A stretch of 64,000 nucleotides of DNA from Casuarius casuarius (GCA_003342895.1 PTFA01000032.1:6354070-6418069), one strand, 5' to 3'. Counted from the stretch's first letter, positions 1-12,749 are shown. Notes: generated from the sequence alone by a model not told the origin. A program made the numbers and translations.

Positions 1-60
1 AAAGGGACCTCTAGGAGGTCCCTCGTTCTCAGGGGCAACACTGTCGTATAGTCCTTGGAT
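1..60 (-). mobile_element. Possible CR1 LINE 3'-end fragment, cut by the window edge
   Basis: The first bases read as an antisense CR1-like 3' UTR phrase (AAGGGACCTCTAGGAGGTC), which in sauropsid CR1 copies lies near the 3' end. The same bases form a perfect 9-bp inverted repeat, positions 3-11 against 15-23, with a 3-nt loop. After about position 60 the resemblance fades. The assignment rests on one short phrase, so it is tentative. Confidence 0.35.
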
Positions 61-2600
61 AGATATGCCAAGTCCCCACTTAAAATTACGACAAATTTGC
101 CCCTGCTATTCTTGTTGGGAGGGCTGCACCAGGACTTCCCTCCTCGGAGGGCTAGAGCTGCAGATCCAAGTATCCTTGATTTCTAAAGCAAGTCAAATGC
201 AGCTGCAAAATGATATCAAAGAGGCTCAGTCTGAATCAAGAGCTGGCTTTGGATATTACCTCTCAGGCATAAAACCTCATCTTTACCTGTAAATATAATA
301 TTGCACTAGTAAAAATCTGTGTCCTTTGATTGATTTTTGTCTAACAGATGTATGGTTGGAGCTTCCCAAATCCTTGGAGCTAATTTTATGTTTCAGAGGG
401 ACTGTTAAGACTGGAAAGAGAAAACTCAGGATTTTCCTCATTTCCTGGCCATATATTATACATATACCAGTCTAGTTAACAGGTGGCACAGACAGAACAT
501 GCTCCAAATACAGCTGCAAGAGAAACAGTCTGCAGCAGTGAACAAAAGTTACTCATTTGGGGAACAGGTTTTTTTTCTCTATTGAAACATTAATTGATTC
601 TTTTATATTCAGAAGCTATTTTCATTTATCCCAGACACTTAACAGAAAAATAAAAAAGAAATAATGAGGAATTTTGGTGTGAAAACACATTTTACCATAA
701 AACAGGTTGATTAACTTGCAGACTTAAAAAAATTAATGTTCAATGGAAGGAACTGCAGACTGGTTAAATTAGATCCAGTTATGACACCACTACAACAGAA
801 ACTAAATTAATTTTAAGCTTTGGAATGAAAATTTTATTTTTCATTTTTGTGGGTTGTAGAGGTAGAGGGACTGGATGCTCAGGAAATAAAAAGTCCTCTA
901 TTTATCATAGGTCAGATGCAGTAGATCTAGCCATAATGCAGGTTTTTCACAATAGTCTGACTGGTAACTACCAAGAGCAATTCTATTATAATTCCAAAAT
1001 TTTAGGAATTTTAGTTCAGCTATAAAAATTTGCAACTTCACAAAAATGAAGTCAGCTCAGATGTAAACATTTTTAAGCAAGATTACAGAAAAATATACAA
1101 GTCATTCTGAAATTATAGACAAGATTTTTGTACGTTCTTTGAAAAGCAGCTTTGGTTTTCAAATAGAAAGCTGGCCAAATATATTAGAATATCACCTCCA
1201 GCACCTATCTGTAGATACATGTAGAAAAGTCCAACCTTTGGAAACTGTTTGCAAACAACAAGGACAAATAAGGTTTATTCTGGTATAAATCATGAAAATA
1301 TTAGATTTCTTCCTTCTTAGTTCCTGAGCAGTTTTTTAGGAGAACAGAAAAGTTTTACTGAAAATGTCATTAAGACATCAAAATCAAGAAAGGAGTGATG
1401 GAAGGTTACATAAAGCTATGACAGATGACTTATCAATAGGGAGAGACTCCATCTTCTGCCTGCACTTACAGAATGCAATGGAGATCTCCTTGGAGAAGGT
1501 GTAGAAAGAGGAAGGGAGAAGAAGAGAGTGAGAACTGATCTGGAGCGGGTGACATAAAATCCAGGGCCTGACAAGAAGACACATCTCCAGAACAACTGCA
1601 AAGACCTAAATTACTGCTGATGCCTTTGATCTCTCCTACCTTCTCCATGGGTTAATCTAGAGCCTTTGTAGCTTTTGATCTTTTGCCCAAAAGGCCTTTC
1701 TTTTGTTAGAGAGGTGTTATAAGGTTTATGAGGATGTGTTGTTGCAGGGCTGTGTGGAGCTGTTGTCACGTGGACTCTGTAGGGGCACAGCCTCAATGAC
1801 CAAGGCGCTCTTTCAAGTCCTGTGCATTACCATCACTTGCCTTTACTGATTCTCCAAGCGAAATGGAGCTATTAAATGCTGGATCTTGAGCCTTTGCTGC
1901 AACCCTGTCTCTGAATCTTCACTAGATTTTTTTTTCCTCAATTAATATTTTAAGGAGTCCTGAATGTTCCCACATGCACAGACCGAGAGGAAGCAAATAT
2001 TCCGTTTTCTCACAGATCAGATTCTGGAAAGAGGATACCTGCTACACCTGCTCCATGGACTGTGTATGAGTTACCTTCAAAGGGATGGTAGTGGAGTTAG
2101 ATCACTTCTTACACTCATTTAATGCTTAGCCTTCTGCTAGAAACACCAAGGGTGCCCCTGAATGACAGCTACGGCATGTCATTTAAACACTTGCACGGGA
2201 ATCAGAATGGGGTCAGGTATTTCCTTCCACAGCAGTTGCCTAATGTTAACAACTTCTGGTCACTATCTAATCAGGGCTGGAGCCAAACCTGTGAGTGACA
2301 GTTTTAATTGCTAATCCTCTAAATCATGCAGTTCTGTCTCACTGGGAGGTGCTACCTTGAGCTCTTACTACAGTGACAAACGGCAAATTCTATTCCGTTA
2401 AAGTAAATCTATTGATGTAGATATTTGAGGGGTTACCTTGTCTCTTTGTTTTTTTGAAATCTTTTTAAAGTGAGAAAGAAGGACATAGGATTATTGAAAG
2501 AACATATTTTCAAAGGAAAAAGGAAAAAGAAATATATGTGTGTGTGCATAGATCTTTCTTTGAAATCACACTGTTTTTCCCTATTTTACTGCAAAAATAA
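61..2600. other. Non-coding sequence, nothing recognised
   Basis: A+T-rich sequence with only short frames (up to about 75 codons before position 2470) that lack any protein resemblance. A 130-codon frame at 2470-2862 starts in an AAAG-rich run and ends in a T-run, and looks like chance. I see no splice-bounded exon, RNA gene or clear repeat here. Confidence 0.6.
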
Positions 2601-2725
2601 AGAACATAAGAATGCAGGAACAGTCTATCATGCCTCACCTCTTTTGCTTTCCAGTTTCTATTTGCTCCTTTATTTTCCATACTTTAAAATCTCATTTAGC
2701 ATTCTCTTGAGAAGGAGAGCACAAG

Positions 2726-2791
2726 ATTACAATCTAACGATTGTAATGAGAATGGGTTACGTTTGTGCCATTTCCCATTTTCATTACAATC
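2726..2791. repeat. Strong inverted repeat with three related arms
   Basis: An 18-nt arm at 2739-2756 (GATTGTAATGAGAATGGG) pairs with 2774-2791 (CCCATTTTCATTACAATC) at 17 of 18 positions, the other being G.T, across a 17-nt loop. The left arm also pairs perfectly over 9 bp with 2726-2734 (ATTACAATC), so the arm sequence occurs three times. An RNA copy of 2739-2791 could fold into a stem of about 18 bp. A remnant of a palindromic MITE is the simplest reading. A small hairpin RNA is possible but unsupported without expression or conservation data. Confidence 0.75.
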
Positions 2792-4329
2792 TTTGTGGCA
2801 AGAGTAATGTAACAGAATTTTTAATGTCTTATATATTGCATGAACTTTTTTTTTTCCAGTGAGCTCCTGCTACATTTCAATGGATGACGCTGTTGCAGAG
2901 TGTTGCAACTTTGATCTTTTTATAGCTTGCATTATGATCACACCGGCCATTTCACCCACTTCCCCAAAGTGGAAAATATTTTGATCTACAGCTTGCTGCT
3001 ACAAAGGCCAGTCATCTACAGATACTATACATACCTAGAAAATTGTTTTCCTCCAAATCCCAACTGTGGCTTAGTACAAGATACCAACACCACCAAAACC
3101 GTGTATTTCTCTGAATGGTACTATGGGAATTGTAGTTTGCAGAATGTGAGCAGAAGAATAGAGAATTTTGTCTGTTAAAAAGTAGGGAAAGCTCCTGGAG
3201 AAGAGTGTGCTTCATATGTCTGGCATGGCCCTGACTGAAAGACAACTGAAAGAGTTCCCCAAAGATATAAACCTTCCTTTAAAGCTTCCCATACTGATCA
3301 ATGACCGAGGAAAAGAAGAGCTGTAGATAAGGATGAAATCTCAACAAACAAGGGATCAAGACAGATTCAGTGAGAGAACTGACGGCTAAACTATATTATA
3401 GAAACAGCCGATGCAAACTAGCAGTTTGTTTGGATTTGCTAGTATAAGAAATGATTAATGCAAGTGATTCTTAATACAGGAGCCCAACACAGCATATGGG
3501 AAAAGAGAAGACTGAGACAGTTCAAGGGAGGCATCCCTGAGGGGATCTGTGCAGACTTTGTGTGACCAGCAATGCTTCAAAGGGAAAGACAGCTACAGCA
3601 AAGGGAGGTTTCCACCTCAAATGCTTTGGCTACAATGCAAGGCAGCAAGAGAACAATGACATCGGCAAAAAGCTGAAAAATCTTCATGTCTTTGGATCAT
3701 GGCAGTCTACAGAGTCAGAACAGCCCTGGAGTAGGGTGGTGGTGGAGGAGCAAGCTTGAGGTACTGCAAGGGGGACGCAAGCATGGATGGTGGGTGTTAG
3801 AACTGATTCTGCTGGTCATTGGTGGCTCATCACCTCACAGGCCAGAAACACTTCTCTTATAAACAATGCAGCTTGGTGAAAAAAATCGAGAGAAAATGTC
3901 AGGGAAAGTAATGGGCTTGAATTTGAGCATAAAATCAGGCTCAGACCAATATCACAAATGCTGTTGATGTGTGTAACTTGTAGATTAACATAGACTAATG
4001 CCACTGAACTTCCAAAAAATATTTCAAGAGGCACACTTGCTTCCAAGATCAGAGGAGAAGACAACGTCAGCATATCTCAATAAGACTGCTTGCACCTGAC
4101 AGTTTCGTGTTCTTGGTTAGGAAGCTTTATTTCCTTGACGCGTAGGGTGGAATCTGGCATCCTTCAGAGCAGTGCCTACAGAGATATCCACAGCTCAGGA
4201 AAGCAATGGGTGGGGGAGAATGAGATCCTTATTATGATAACATTCAACAGACAACCTTCAGATTTTGAAACTCTGGGAAAAGTCATCCATGAAAAGGCAC
4301 ACGAGACTAGGTTTCACACTTTACAGACT
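2792..4329. other. Non-coding sequence, one ZNF143-like motif
   Basis: No gene is supported. An 83-codon frame at 2927-3178 and an 85-codon minus frame at 3816-4073 do not resemble a known protein. The only item noted is the motif at 3120-3136, listed separately. Confidence 0.6.
3120..3136 (-). promoter_or_regulatory. ZNF143/SBS-like motif (5' half)
   Basis: Read on the minus strand, the bases begin ACTACAATTCCCAT, matching the first part of the ZNF143 (Staf) binding motif, whose core is ACTACAATTCCCAG followed by a GC-rich end. The 3' half has been lost here (TAGTA instead of the usual CATGC-like end). There is no CpG-rich context or nearby gene, so function is doubtful. Similar words also occur inside old repeats. 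Confidence 0.25.
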
Positions 4330-4880
4330 GGAATCCAGTTTTAACTCTGCCACTTGTCTGTGCAATTTCTGCTGCGCTTGATATAAGTTGGGCACATCTA
4401 CACAAAGTCTCGATCTTTTTTTCCCTTTGAGTCTAAATTTAACACTGCAGACCCTGAGGGTAAAACCAGTTGAGCCCTTTGGAGGGAAAACGTTCATCCT
4501 CTTTATCAGAGTGGCTTTCCCGGTGGCTTTCACTTCAGCGAGAAGAGTGTCTGGGATAATTGCTCTTTCCACAGAGGATCAATACTGTGTAATTAATCAA
4601 GATGAAATCATTCTTTGCACTTCTCCAGGTTTCATCCTTGAGACATATTCTCAGATTCACTGGCTTCCAGAGATAGCGATGCTCTCCTACCACACTACCC
4701 CAAAACGCCCTGGGGGCAAAAGCATCACAATCCAGCTGTCCAGAGGCTAACCTGACATATCTTAATAGAACAAAAGAGACAAGAAGGCCCAGATGCCGCC
4801 GTATTAGGCACCATCCTCTCTGCAGAGACAAGGCCTCAAAATCTACCACTTTTAGAGTAACATTTGCATCAAGGGACTTT
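4330..4880 (+). pseudogene. Tyrosine-recombinase fragment resembling a DIRS-type retroelement
   Basis: An open frame from 4388 to 4750 (no ATG at its start) encodes the stretch VAFTSARRVSGIIALSTED, which matches the box carrying the first catalytic arginine of tyrosine recombinases and is very like the corresponding box of DIRS-type retroelements. Downstream words also fit the family order: SYLNRTKETRR near 4755 to 4790, in another frame, and KASKSTTFRVTFASR near 4830 to 4875. Upstream, CAISAA near 4350 fits the segment before the domain, again in another frame. The frame shifts and stops between these pieces show a dead copy. The reverse transcriptase and RNase H parts of such an element are not visible upstream. 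A Crypton-type recombinase is the main alternative. Recognition is from memory of the family pattern. Confidence 0.6.
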
Positions 4881-6019
4881 TTTTTCCCTCCCAAGAAACA
4901 TGCCACCAAGCTTGCAGTGATTACAAAACAGGAGCATGCACTGTGGAAATATATCTAACAGAACCCCAAGTCATCATGAGAATGATTCAGCTAACATTTC
5001 TGTGGTTTGCAGAGTTTGCTTAGCTGGGATTGATCACATGCATCTCATATTTCTGTTTAATTTCTTTTACAAGGGGAGCACAATTTTAATCCAGTGCCTG
5101 ATATAAAATGGCATAGGAAGTCATTCTAAAATGCACTTTGTATGAAGAAACAAAATGTGAAAATTTAATATTAAAGTCATTTTCATCTATAGCGTGTCAT
5201 TTTTTTTCCAAATTTTAAAATGACAGAGGCAAAAACAAATAAAAAGACTATTGAATCAGTTTTAATGGATTTGAGACAAAATGAAACATTTCAAGCAGTT
5301 CATGTGACCTGGAAATGTTCCCTTTTTAATATATATGCTTCTATGTTTAATCCTAATTTGGGCCAAAAATACTGGAATTTGTCAGAGTCAAATTTAAGTT
5401 ATTCTTACTTCTGTTTAAGATTCTTCTTGACTGTCAGGCTGTCTATCCCTCTCTACCCAGCACAATCAAGACAAAATGCCTCTAAAAGGATTGCTGATCA
5501 TTCTGGCATCACTGAAATGAAGTAGCTGGTGGAGACAATTATAAATAATATATTTGGTTGTGTTTATTACAGAAAGATATTAAAAGAATGACTGGAATTT
5601 TCCATCAGTTTGGGTAAGCAACGAGGATATTTCAGTAGACCTGGGCTTAGGAAACAGCTTTGGCTCAAATGATTGTGCTTTCATTCAGTTTACATTAAAT
5701 GGAAGGATAAACAAAAGTAAGGCTGGAACTAATGTTCTCAATTTCAAAAGGGCAACCTTTGATGGACTAAGTGGTCTGAGCGCCCTAGCCATTGAAGCCA
5801 ATGCACTACCTCCAGGCTCCAGGCTCTCTAGGCCTTGAATGTGGAAGAGGCCTGAGGATACTTCAAATCGAAGGTGCTAAAAAGATCTCAAAGCTGTATG
5901 CCGAGGAAAAAGAAGGGTCTTTGGACCAGTTGGATAAAGAGGCACTTAAAGAGCCATTAGCTCAAAGTTTAATAAGGATAATAACATTGAACAGAAGTGC
6001 GAGGGGAAGATAGATAATG
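4881..6019. other. Non-coding sequence
   Basis: No gene recognised. Frames at 5220-5525 (101 codons) and 5792-6013 (73 codons) resemble no host protein. The latter lies directly before a CR1 copy on the same strand and may be its decayed upstream part, but I cannot show this. Confidence 0.5.
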
Positions 6020-7530
6020 GGAATGAGGTTTACCGTGCTGGAAACAACAGCAAAAATCTAAGAGCTTAATCTGCTCTAGTTGGAAGGAACTGGATAATCT
6101 CATTCAGAATTCAGACAGAACTGGCACGTGAAACTGCAGGAACAGTAGCAGGTATTCATGACAAGCCTATCAGCTCACGGGATTCAAAAATAACAAATGT
6201 GGTACCTGCAGTCAAGGGGGAGAAGGAAAAAAGATCTGACAATTACAAGTTAGTCTGACCTCAACTGTCTGAAGGCTTTGGAACAAATTTTGAAAGAAAA
6301 AAGTAATTGAAGTCATGGAGATAAACGGGGAATGGACTAAAAATATTACCAAAGGGTTGGGGTTTGCTGAAGGTAGGTTGTTTTAAACTAACTTGATAGG
6401 ACTTTTGTAAGATGAATGATTTTCTAGACAAAGAAAATGTGTCAGGTCTAGCTTACCTGGGCTTCAGCAAAGCATTTAATAAGACACCAGATGGGAAATC
6501 ATTTCTTAAACTGGAGAAGATAGGTATTCACAAAGGAACTGTTTAGTGGGAACCTGCTGAATGGAAGATGACCATTGGTAGCACTGAAAAGAGAATTGTT
6601 GGGCTGAAGAGAAGGCATGAATGAAGTTTCCCCGGGATCAGTTTGGGGATCTTCCTTTTTTCTCACTTTCCTGATGGCCTGGATATAAAAGGGGAGAGTA
6701 CTCAGTTTTGAGGCCCAGAGTGGGATACTAATGATTGTATATAGCTAAGGAATTCTGTCAATATGTAAGAGTATCAGAGCAGCAGACAGAAAGAATGGAT
6801 ATATTTGAGGAATGGAATAAAAGAAAAGTAATTCAATAATACATAAGGTCATGCACGGAGGGACTGATACCATAGCTGCTGTAAATGGCTGAGATGCAGT
6901 TAAGCTGGTCTATCAGCTAATGACAGCATGAGTGACTCAGAGCTGCCAATGGGACCCGTACCTGAAAAGGCAAAATCCAGCACATGACAGGCGAGATAGT
7001 CCCAGCAGAAACAGAAAAGTATTAAGATAACTGTACAAAGCAGTGTTGCAATGAGATCTGAAATACTGTCTACTGCTCTGGCTACCCACATTCAAAAGCC
7101 AGAAATTGAAACTGCAATTGGTGTAAGGAAGGCTATGAAGATTCTTGGGAAGTATAGAGTTAATCTTACTAAAAAGGCTGGAGTCTGGCTTATTCAGCTA
7201 GCAAAATGATATCTGAAAAGATACAGAACTGCTCTCTGCAGATACAGAGGAAGTAAATACATTCTGTAGAAGAAAATATAAAGATCTACTTAAACCAAAC
7301 ACTGGGCAAGAACAACTAGATATAAACTGTCCTCAAATAAATTTGATCTGGAATTTAGGGGAAAAGCTTCCAACCCTGTAACATCCTTCCAAGTGGAAGA
7401 GCAAAGTCAACCCGTCAACCTGATAACTTCTTTCAAAGATGGAGCTTGGTCGCTGTATGACAGGATTTATGTGACATGGTGAATGCATAGGAAGGGGATT
7501 CCTAGCCCTCTGCCAGACTAACGTTCCTGT
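6020..7530 (+). mobile_element. CR1/L3-type LINE copy, 5'-truncated and decayed
   Basis: Plus-strand remains of a CR1-clade non-LTR retrotransposon. The words appear in family order. The pre-RT segment lies near 6140-6290 (AAATGTGGTACCTG, then ACAATTACAAGTTAGTCTGACC). Reverse-transcriptase motif A is at 6454-6489, translating to YLGFSKAFNKTP. The block resembling CCCCGGGATCAGTTTGGGGATC is near 6630. The 3' UTR lies near 7310-7500 (ACAACTAGATATAAACTG, GATGGAGCTTGGTCGCTG, GACATGGTG). The catalytic aspartate expected in motif A (LDFSKAFD) is glycine here, the FADD box is not visible and the frame is broken repeatedly. The copy therefore cannot encode an active enzyme. It is old, by its divergence, and closest in feel to the L3 lineage. 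Confidence 0.75.
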
Positions 7531-10500
7531 TTCCAGCTACATTTCAAAACAGAAAAGTATTTCCCTTTCCCTCTCCTCAAGAGAAGGATTGCGGTTTGGC
7601 ATATACACAATCATATAAACTATAATATGCTGAAAATTTTCCTCATGATTGAGAAAGGAGAAGCAGGAATTCACATAGGTGGTGTGGGACAGGGTCACTG
7701 TGAAGGGCAGAGAAGAAGTTTCAGAGACAGCAGCATTAGGGGACATAGGCTGAAATAGTGTTTGCCATTATTATCTTCTCTGCTCATGAGCCCTCCTTAC
7801 TGAAAGGAGTAAAATGCAGGTAATGGATGGTCCTATGGAAGTCTATTGAAACAAACCCTTTATTAACCACATTATTGTCCCTTTAAAGCATAAATTATTT
7901 TGTACTTCCAAATGCTAGAATTTAAACAGTCTGGAATGCAGGCGGGAGTGACATTTGATGTCATGAATATTGGAAACATCCATAAAATTTGTTGGTTAGA
8001 TGGCTGAAGAAAATAGGTGGGTGTGCTGGAGAAGCAAGAAAACAGCTTGGAAACAATCCTGCTATTAGGAAGACATGATAAAATAGGCAAGCCACTTAAG
8101 CAGGAAAAGGGCACAAAAATGCTATAGGAAAAGGAAAAGATAAGCGGGAAAAAAAAGAAACGAAACCTTTGAGCAACATCGAAGGTAATTCTAAAATGAA
8201 CTCTCCAATCAGCTGCCATGGGTGCTCTTGGGAGACCTGAGGGGGACCTGTCAGAGGTGAAAGGAGTTAGTGGAAGCTTGCCGGTCATTCAGCTGTGCCT
8301 GTTTACCCTGCTGGTGATTTAAGTTGAGATGCCAGGGTGGTGGCCAAGTTACAGGTATACATGCACTTCTGCTGGTGCTACTTCTAGGGCTGTTGCCTGT
8401 AGCAGAGGGACGGGACAGGTAGCTGGGGAGAAAGAGGGAGGTGTTAAAACTCTAGAGCAAGATGCCCTAAAAGTGACCCAGCAGACCCTCAGAAGAACAC
8501 ACCAGGAATCAGGGAACTGGAGCATCACCATGAGAACAAGGGAGAAAAAGGATTTTGGAAGCTCCACAGAGAGTGAGGTAAACAAGCAGTCAGCTGTGAC
8601 AGAGAGCCGAAGCAATGAAGAGGCATAATAATATATAATGTTATTTCAAAACAACAGATGGGAATAGGGAATTGATAGTGAAACGATTAATACTAGCAAT
8701 GAAAGAACTAAATACCTTTAAAATGCACAATATTTAATAAGAGTGAAGCCAAAGACTCAAAGCAATTCATAAATAACAAAGAAGACACACACAGTGGCAA
8801 TAAGAGAGAAAGAGCAGCAAGGACCTAAATATATGACAAATGCCTGCTGATGGAAATGAGGATGGCTTCAAGGGGTATGGAAGGGGTAAGGCTGAGCCTC
8901 AGGGTAAGACTTGAAAGTGCAACCTGGGAGCTGTATCTCTCCGAGCTGGTTAGCAGCTAGGAAGTCCTTGCAACAGCATGGGAAAGAAAGGGTGACCTTC
9001 AGTGCTGCCCTGGTTGTACCAGGAGGTGCATCTAACAGCAGCTGTGGCTGCCCGAGACCTGGAAGGCAGCCCAAAATGTCAGTCTGGCATTACTTACGTG
9101 TGACCTGCTCTATGCCAGGCCACTGCCAGCCCACTCCCCTGAGGTCTCATTGAGCTTGGTCCCAGCAGTCCTCCTGCAAAGGCTGGCACCCTGCCACCCT
9201 CACCCCAGCTGTGGGAACGAGGCCCCCACAACAAGCAGCCCTGCTTTCTGTGGCCGCATCTTTAAAATGTGTTTTCTTGTAGGGGCTTCTGAGTCCTTCG
9301 GTTCTCAGAAGTTCCCTAGCATTCGTTTCTCCTCCACTGCAAGTTTTACATTTATGTTAGAGTTCCAGTAGCTAATGTTGATGCTATAAATTGCATATAC
9401 AAATTCCCTGATTTCATACACAAATTAACTCATGGGTGTGCAGCTTTGTATGTGTTGGTGCTTATTTACACAGTCTCTATAACTATTAGGGAGTTGACTG
9501 AAAGGAGGCAAGAACATTATGAGGGCAAGAAAGAAAGAGAGCTGCAGTTGTGCATTTCTGCCCAGCTCCTGGTGAAGCTGTGGGTGTCTCATAAGCTTTT
9601 GTGTGCTTATTTTTGAAAACTTAGCTATAGAAAATTCTGAGCAAAATTGCCAGCCTATGTTCAGCAGAGAAACAGGGGTAAAGATGTGGAAGGTTGGAAG
9701 TGATACATATTGACAGCATCTTATTAGAAAGCCTAAGAATAAAGGGTGATCATCACAAGCAATTAAATTAGTGAGTTGAAGTTACCATTTCTCAGATGAG
9801 ATGCAGCAACTGCCCTTCTATTTCCCAGGCACTTCTAAATGTAAAGAAAAAGAGATTAATGTAAACCACCAACTCCTGCTAGTGCAGCTAGTGCAACTTC
9901 TAATTGGTTGAGGTATGCCTGCACTGGGACACCTGGGGAGCGGGAGGCAAAACTGAGGTGTTTCCCAGTGGTCTAGGGGGAAGACAGGTCTGGTTGGGTA
10001 CGTTCTGCTTTTTTTTTCCCCTGTTATATAGCAAATTCTTTATCAGGTTGCCAAGATTTTGCATATGACAAGAGTCATTTTGTGTGGTTTTGCTTGTTGG
10101 ATATGCTTTTTAATTGCTGTAATGGATCCTTTTGAGAAAACAATAGGGAGAAATTAAAAATATGTATTTAAAAAAGAATTAAAAATGAAAGAAACAGATG
10201 TGTACCATGCATGACATAGGAACTTCCAAATGCTAAGTAAAATTCATACATTACAGTAAGTGGATAAGTAGTACATATACATCAGCATTTTCTATTTTTT
10301 TTCTTTAGACTTGCATTTTAGATATACATAAATTATTTTTCCTTTTGTTTTATCCCTTTTTTAAAATCAGAATATTCATACATCCTCTTTAAGAAGCAGA
10401 AGAGGATGAAAGATTGCATTTGGCAGGTCTCTTTTGTGCTATAATTTGTTTCTTTGTGGAAATGCAGCAAAGGGTGACTTTTATTATGTGTTAGGTAAGA

Positions 10501-12014
10501 ATCTGCATAGAGCAACTTCCAGCTGTTGACCATGCGATTAGGCCGTTAAAGTGCAAAAATCGCTGTTTACAAATACCCATAATTACTATAATTTTCATGC
10601 AAAAATCTACGCTCACCTAAAACCAGACCACATGCCAGTTCTTTCCTGGCCAAAATGGCTATTTCTTTCTGTCTTGAAGTCTCAGTCACGTATTGAAAAA
10701 ATATCTGCAGAATAGAATATATTTTGACTGCAGAAATAGATTTTGCATGAATAGACTCCTGAGGCATCCAACAGTTTCAATAATGTTTTCTATTCCAGGG
10801 GAGCAAAAAATATTTTTCCTTGATAGCATTTATTTTATATTCACTGCACTGGAATTACTTTTTCAAAATTCTGCCAGCGAAGACTTATCGTATGTGGGTG
10901 CCATTGCTGTAACATAAAGATAAGGATGGAGGCTTATTCCACTCATAAGCTCATGAGTCTGTAAATTGGAACTATCCTTCATAGTACAATGCATTTTACC
11001 AGTCCAAATATTTTTCTTAAAGACAAGACAGGAGTTTTTTCTTGGAAGTATTTTCTTTCAGTGACTTAAGGAAGCATATTCATAGACTAGTTATGAAAGG
11101 AAAGACACAAACAATACGACACCACTGGCTTCTCTGGATCAGCGAAGAGTCTGCATTATTTCAACAGCTTCAGAATCAGTCACTGGAGAAGCTGCCCTAA
11201 GCAGCAAAAATGCTGTCTGGGGAGCAGGAGATAAGATAAAATACAAGCAAGGACCTCAGAGGACAGAACCGCATCCTAATTTGATGATCCAGGTGCAAAT
11301 AAATGGCTCCACTTATTTCAAAAATGGGGCAGGCTACATATCCAGATCTGAATTTGGATTAAATCATCAGAAATGTTCAGGCCTGTGATTTTGTTACTGG
11401 CCAAACGACTATGATTATTACAATCAAACGTGACAATACAATGACATTTTACCTAGGGGCAGGAGCGCAGGTGAGATTAAAATGAGAACTGACTCGAGCC
11501 TTCGCCAGGAAATTGAATCTAACCCTTTTTGAAGTTAAACATTTTGATATAAAATTTTTCATCGTAAGGCTGACCTGCATAAAATGACTGAATTCTCAGT
11601 GTACTGCTAACTCTTTGTATGCTACAGTTAAATAGTCCCAGAGATGGGAACCAGATTAACTTTGAAATTTCCATCCTCCTCTCACAAACAGCAGTTCAGC
11701 TCCTCTTACGGAAGAAGAAGTTTGCTGACAACCCTCAGTATTTTGATCATGGTCCTGTCTAGATCTACTAGGAGCAGAAATAATGATACAGTGGTAAGAA
11801 CCCTAGTGATTGGCCTACGCTGGTTCCCTCTCCAGTGCTATTAGTGATGAGGCTCAAACAATAGCAATAGCACTGGGGAATTCAAGGGAAGAAAAAGCTA
11901 GTGATGTCAAGACCCGTCTGGTTCTCTTCAAGCCATTGTGCTGTACGTTGTAATATTAAACCCATTCTACGTTATAGGCTAAATTGTGGGCTTCTCAGAA
12001 CTCTTTGCCCAGCA
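7531..12014. other. Long non-coding stretch, no recognised element
   Basis: No gene, RNA or clear repeat was identified. A minus frame of 138 codons at 7872-8288 and a plus frame of 99 codons at 8329-8628 read as chance. A slightly G+C-richer patch lies at about 8900-9260. The rest is A+T-rich with ordinary base runs. Confidence 0.55.
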
Positions 12015-12240
12015 AGGGACAACATATTGTTCCACAGATTTCAGGCCAAAGGGAACCATAAATCATCCAGTCTGATCTCCCCTATAATCATTAAGAAGCT
12101 TTTATGTTCCTTCCACACACCCCTGTATTAGCTCTAAAGACTTAAGTTAGACAAAAATATTTCAGCTTTTAGGAGACTAAACTATTGCCTGACACAGGTA
12201 GAGAATAGGAAATGTGAAAGTGCCACCAATGCACCAGGCT
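12015..12240 (-). mobile_element. CR1-type LINE 3'-end fragment
   Basis: The plus strand reads as an antisense CR1 3' UTR common in crocodilian and turtle DNA: ATTTCAGGCCAAAGGGAACC, then CATCCAGTCTGATCTCC, followed by CTGACACAGGTAGAGAATAGG. The element's 3' end therefore lies near 12015 and its body points rightwards. It is 5'-truncated after about 225 bp, as is usual for CR1. No coding part remains. Confidence 0.7.
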
Positions 12241-12749
12241 TCTGCTGGGGTAGATGTGCCTGGATTTCAACAGGAATCCAAGGCTGCAACAGAAAATGAG
12301 GAAATCCAAAACTCCCAATTTGTCAGTATGCCCCAAAGGGAAATTTCCTACTGATTAATCTAATCCACTGTTGAATTCCCTTAAAACTGAACTGGAGACA
12401 TATCCAGATGTCCTCTTTCTCCAGTGGGTTCTTAGACCAACTCACCTGGCATGTCCCCACGTCCACAGTTTGGCAGTTTGCATTTTGATGTTCCCTGCCC
12501 ATTACTGTAGCATCTTGCGTGTGTTTCCCTCAATGGCTCTGCCCTTTTTTGGCTCTGCGACAGTCAGCTGTAGACTCCCAAGAGGATAGACATGCTAGAC
12601 ATGGAAACATTTGTCTTTCCGAAAGACCTGCCATTAATCTGTGCATGTGTCAGCACTCTTTCTAAAAGTTGTATCGTCATTGCTTCTATAGGTCTCAGCA
12701 TAGAATAATCTCATTGCTGTACGCCTGAATCACTAAACCATCAGATCTG

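Noticed and set aside
2601..2640. GAACATAAGAATGCAGGAAC, similar to the antisense 3' end of a CR1-type element
   Set aside because: Only about 13 bases match the terminal phrase, and nothing beyond fits, so I did not list it as an element.
2470..2862. 130-codon plus-strand frame
   Set aside because: Low-complexity start and end, contains the hairpin region, no protein resemblance.
7872..8288. 138-codon minus-strand frame
   Set aside because: Phenylalanine-rich from A-runs on the plus strand, no motif, no splice context.
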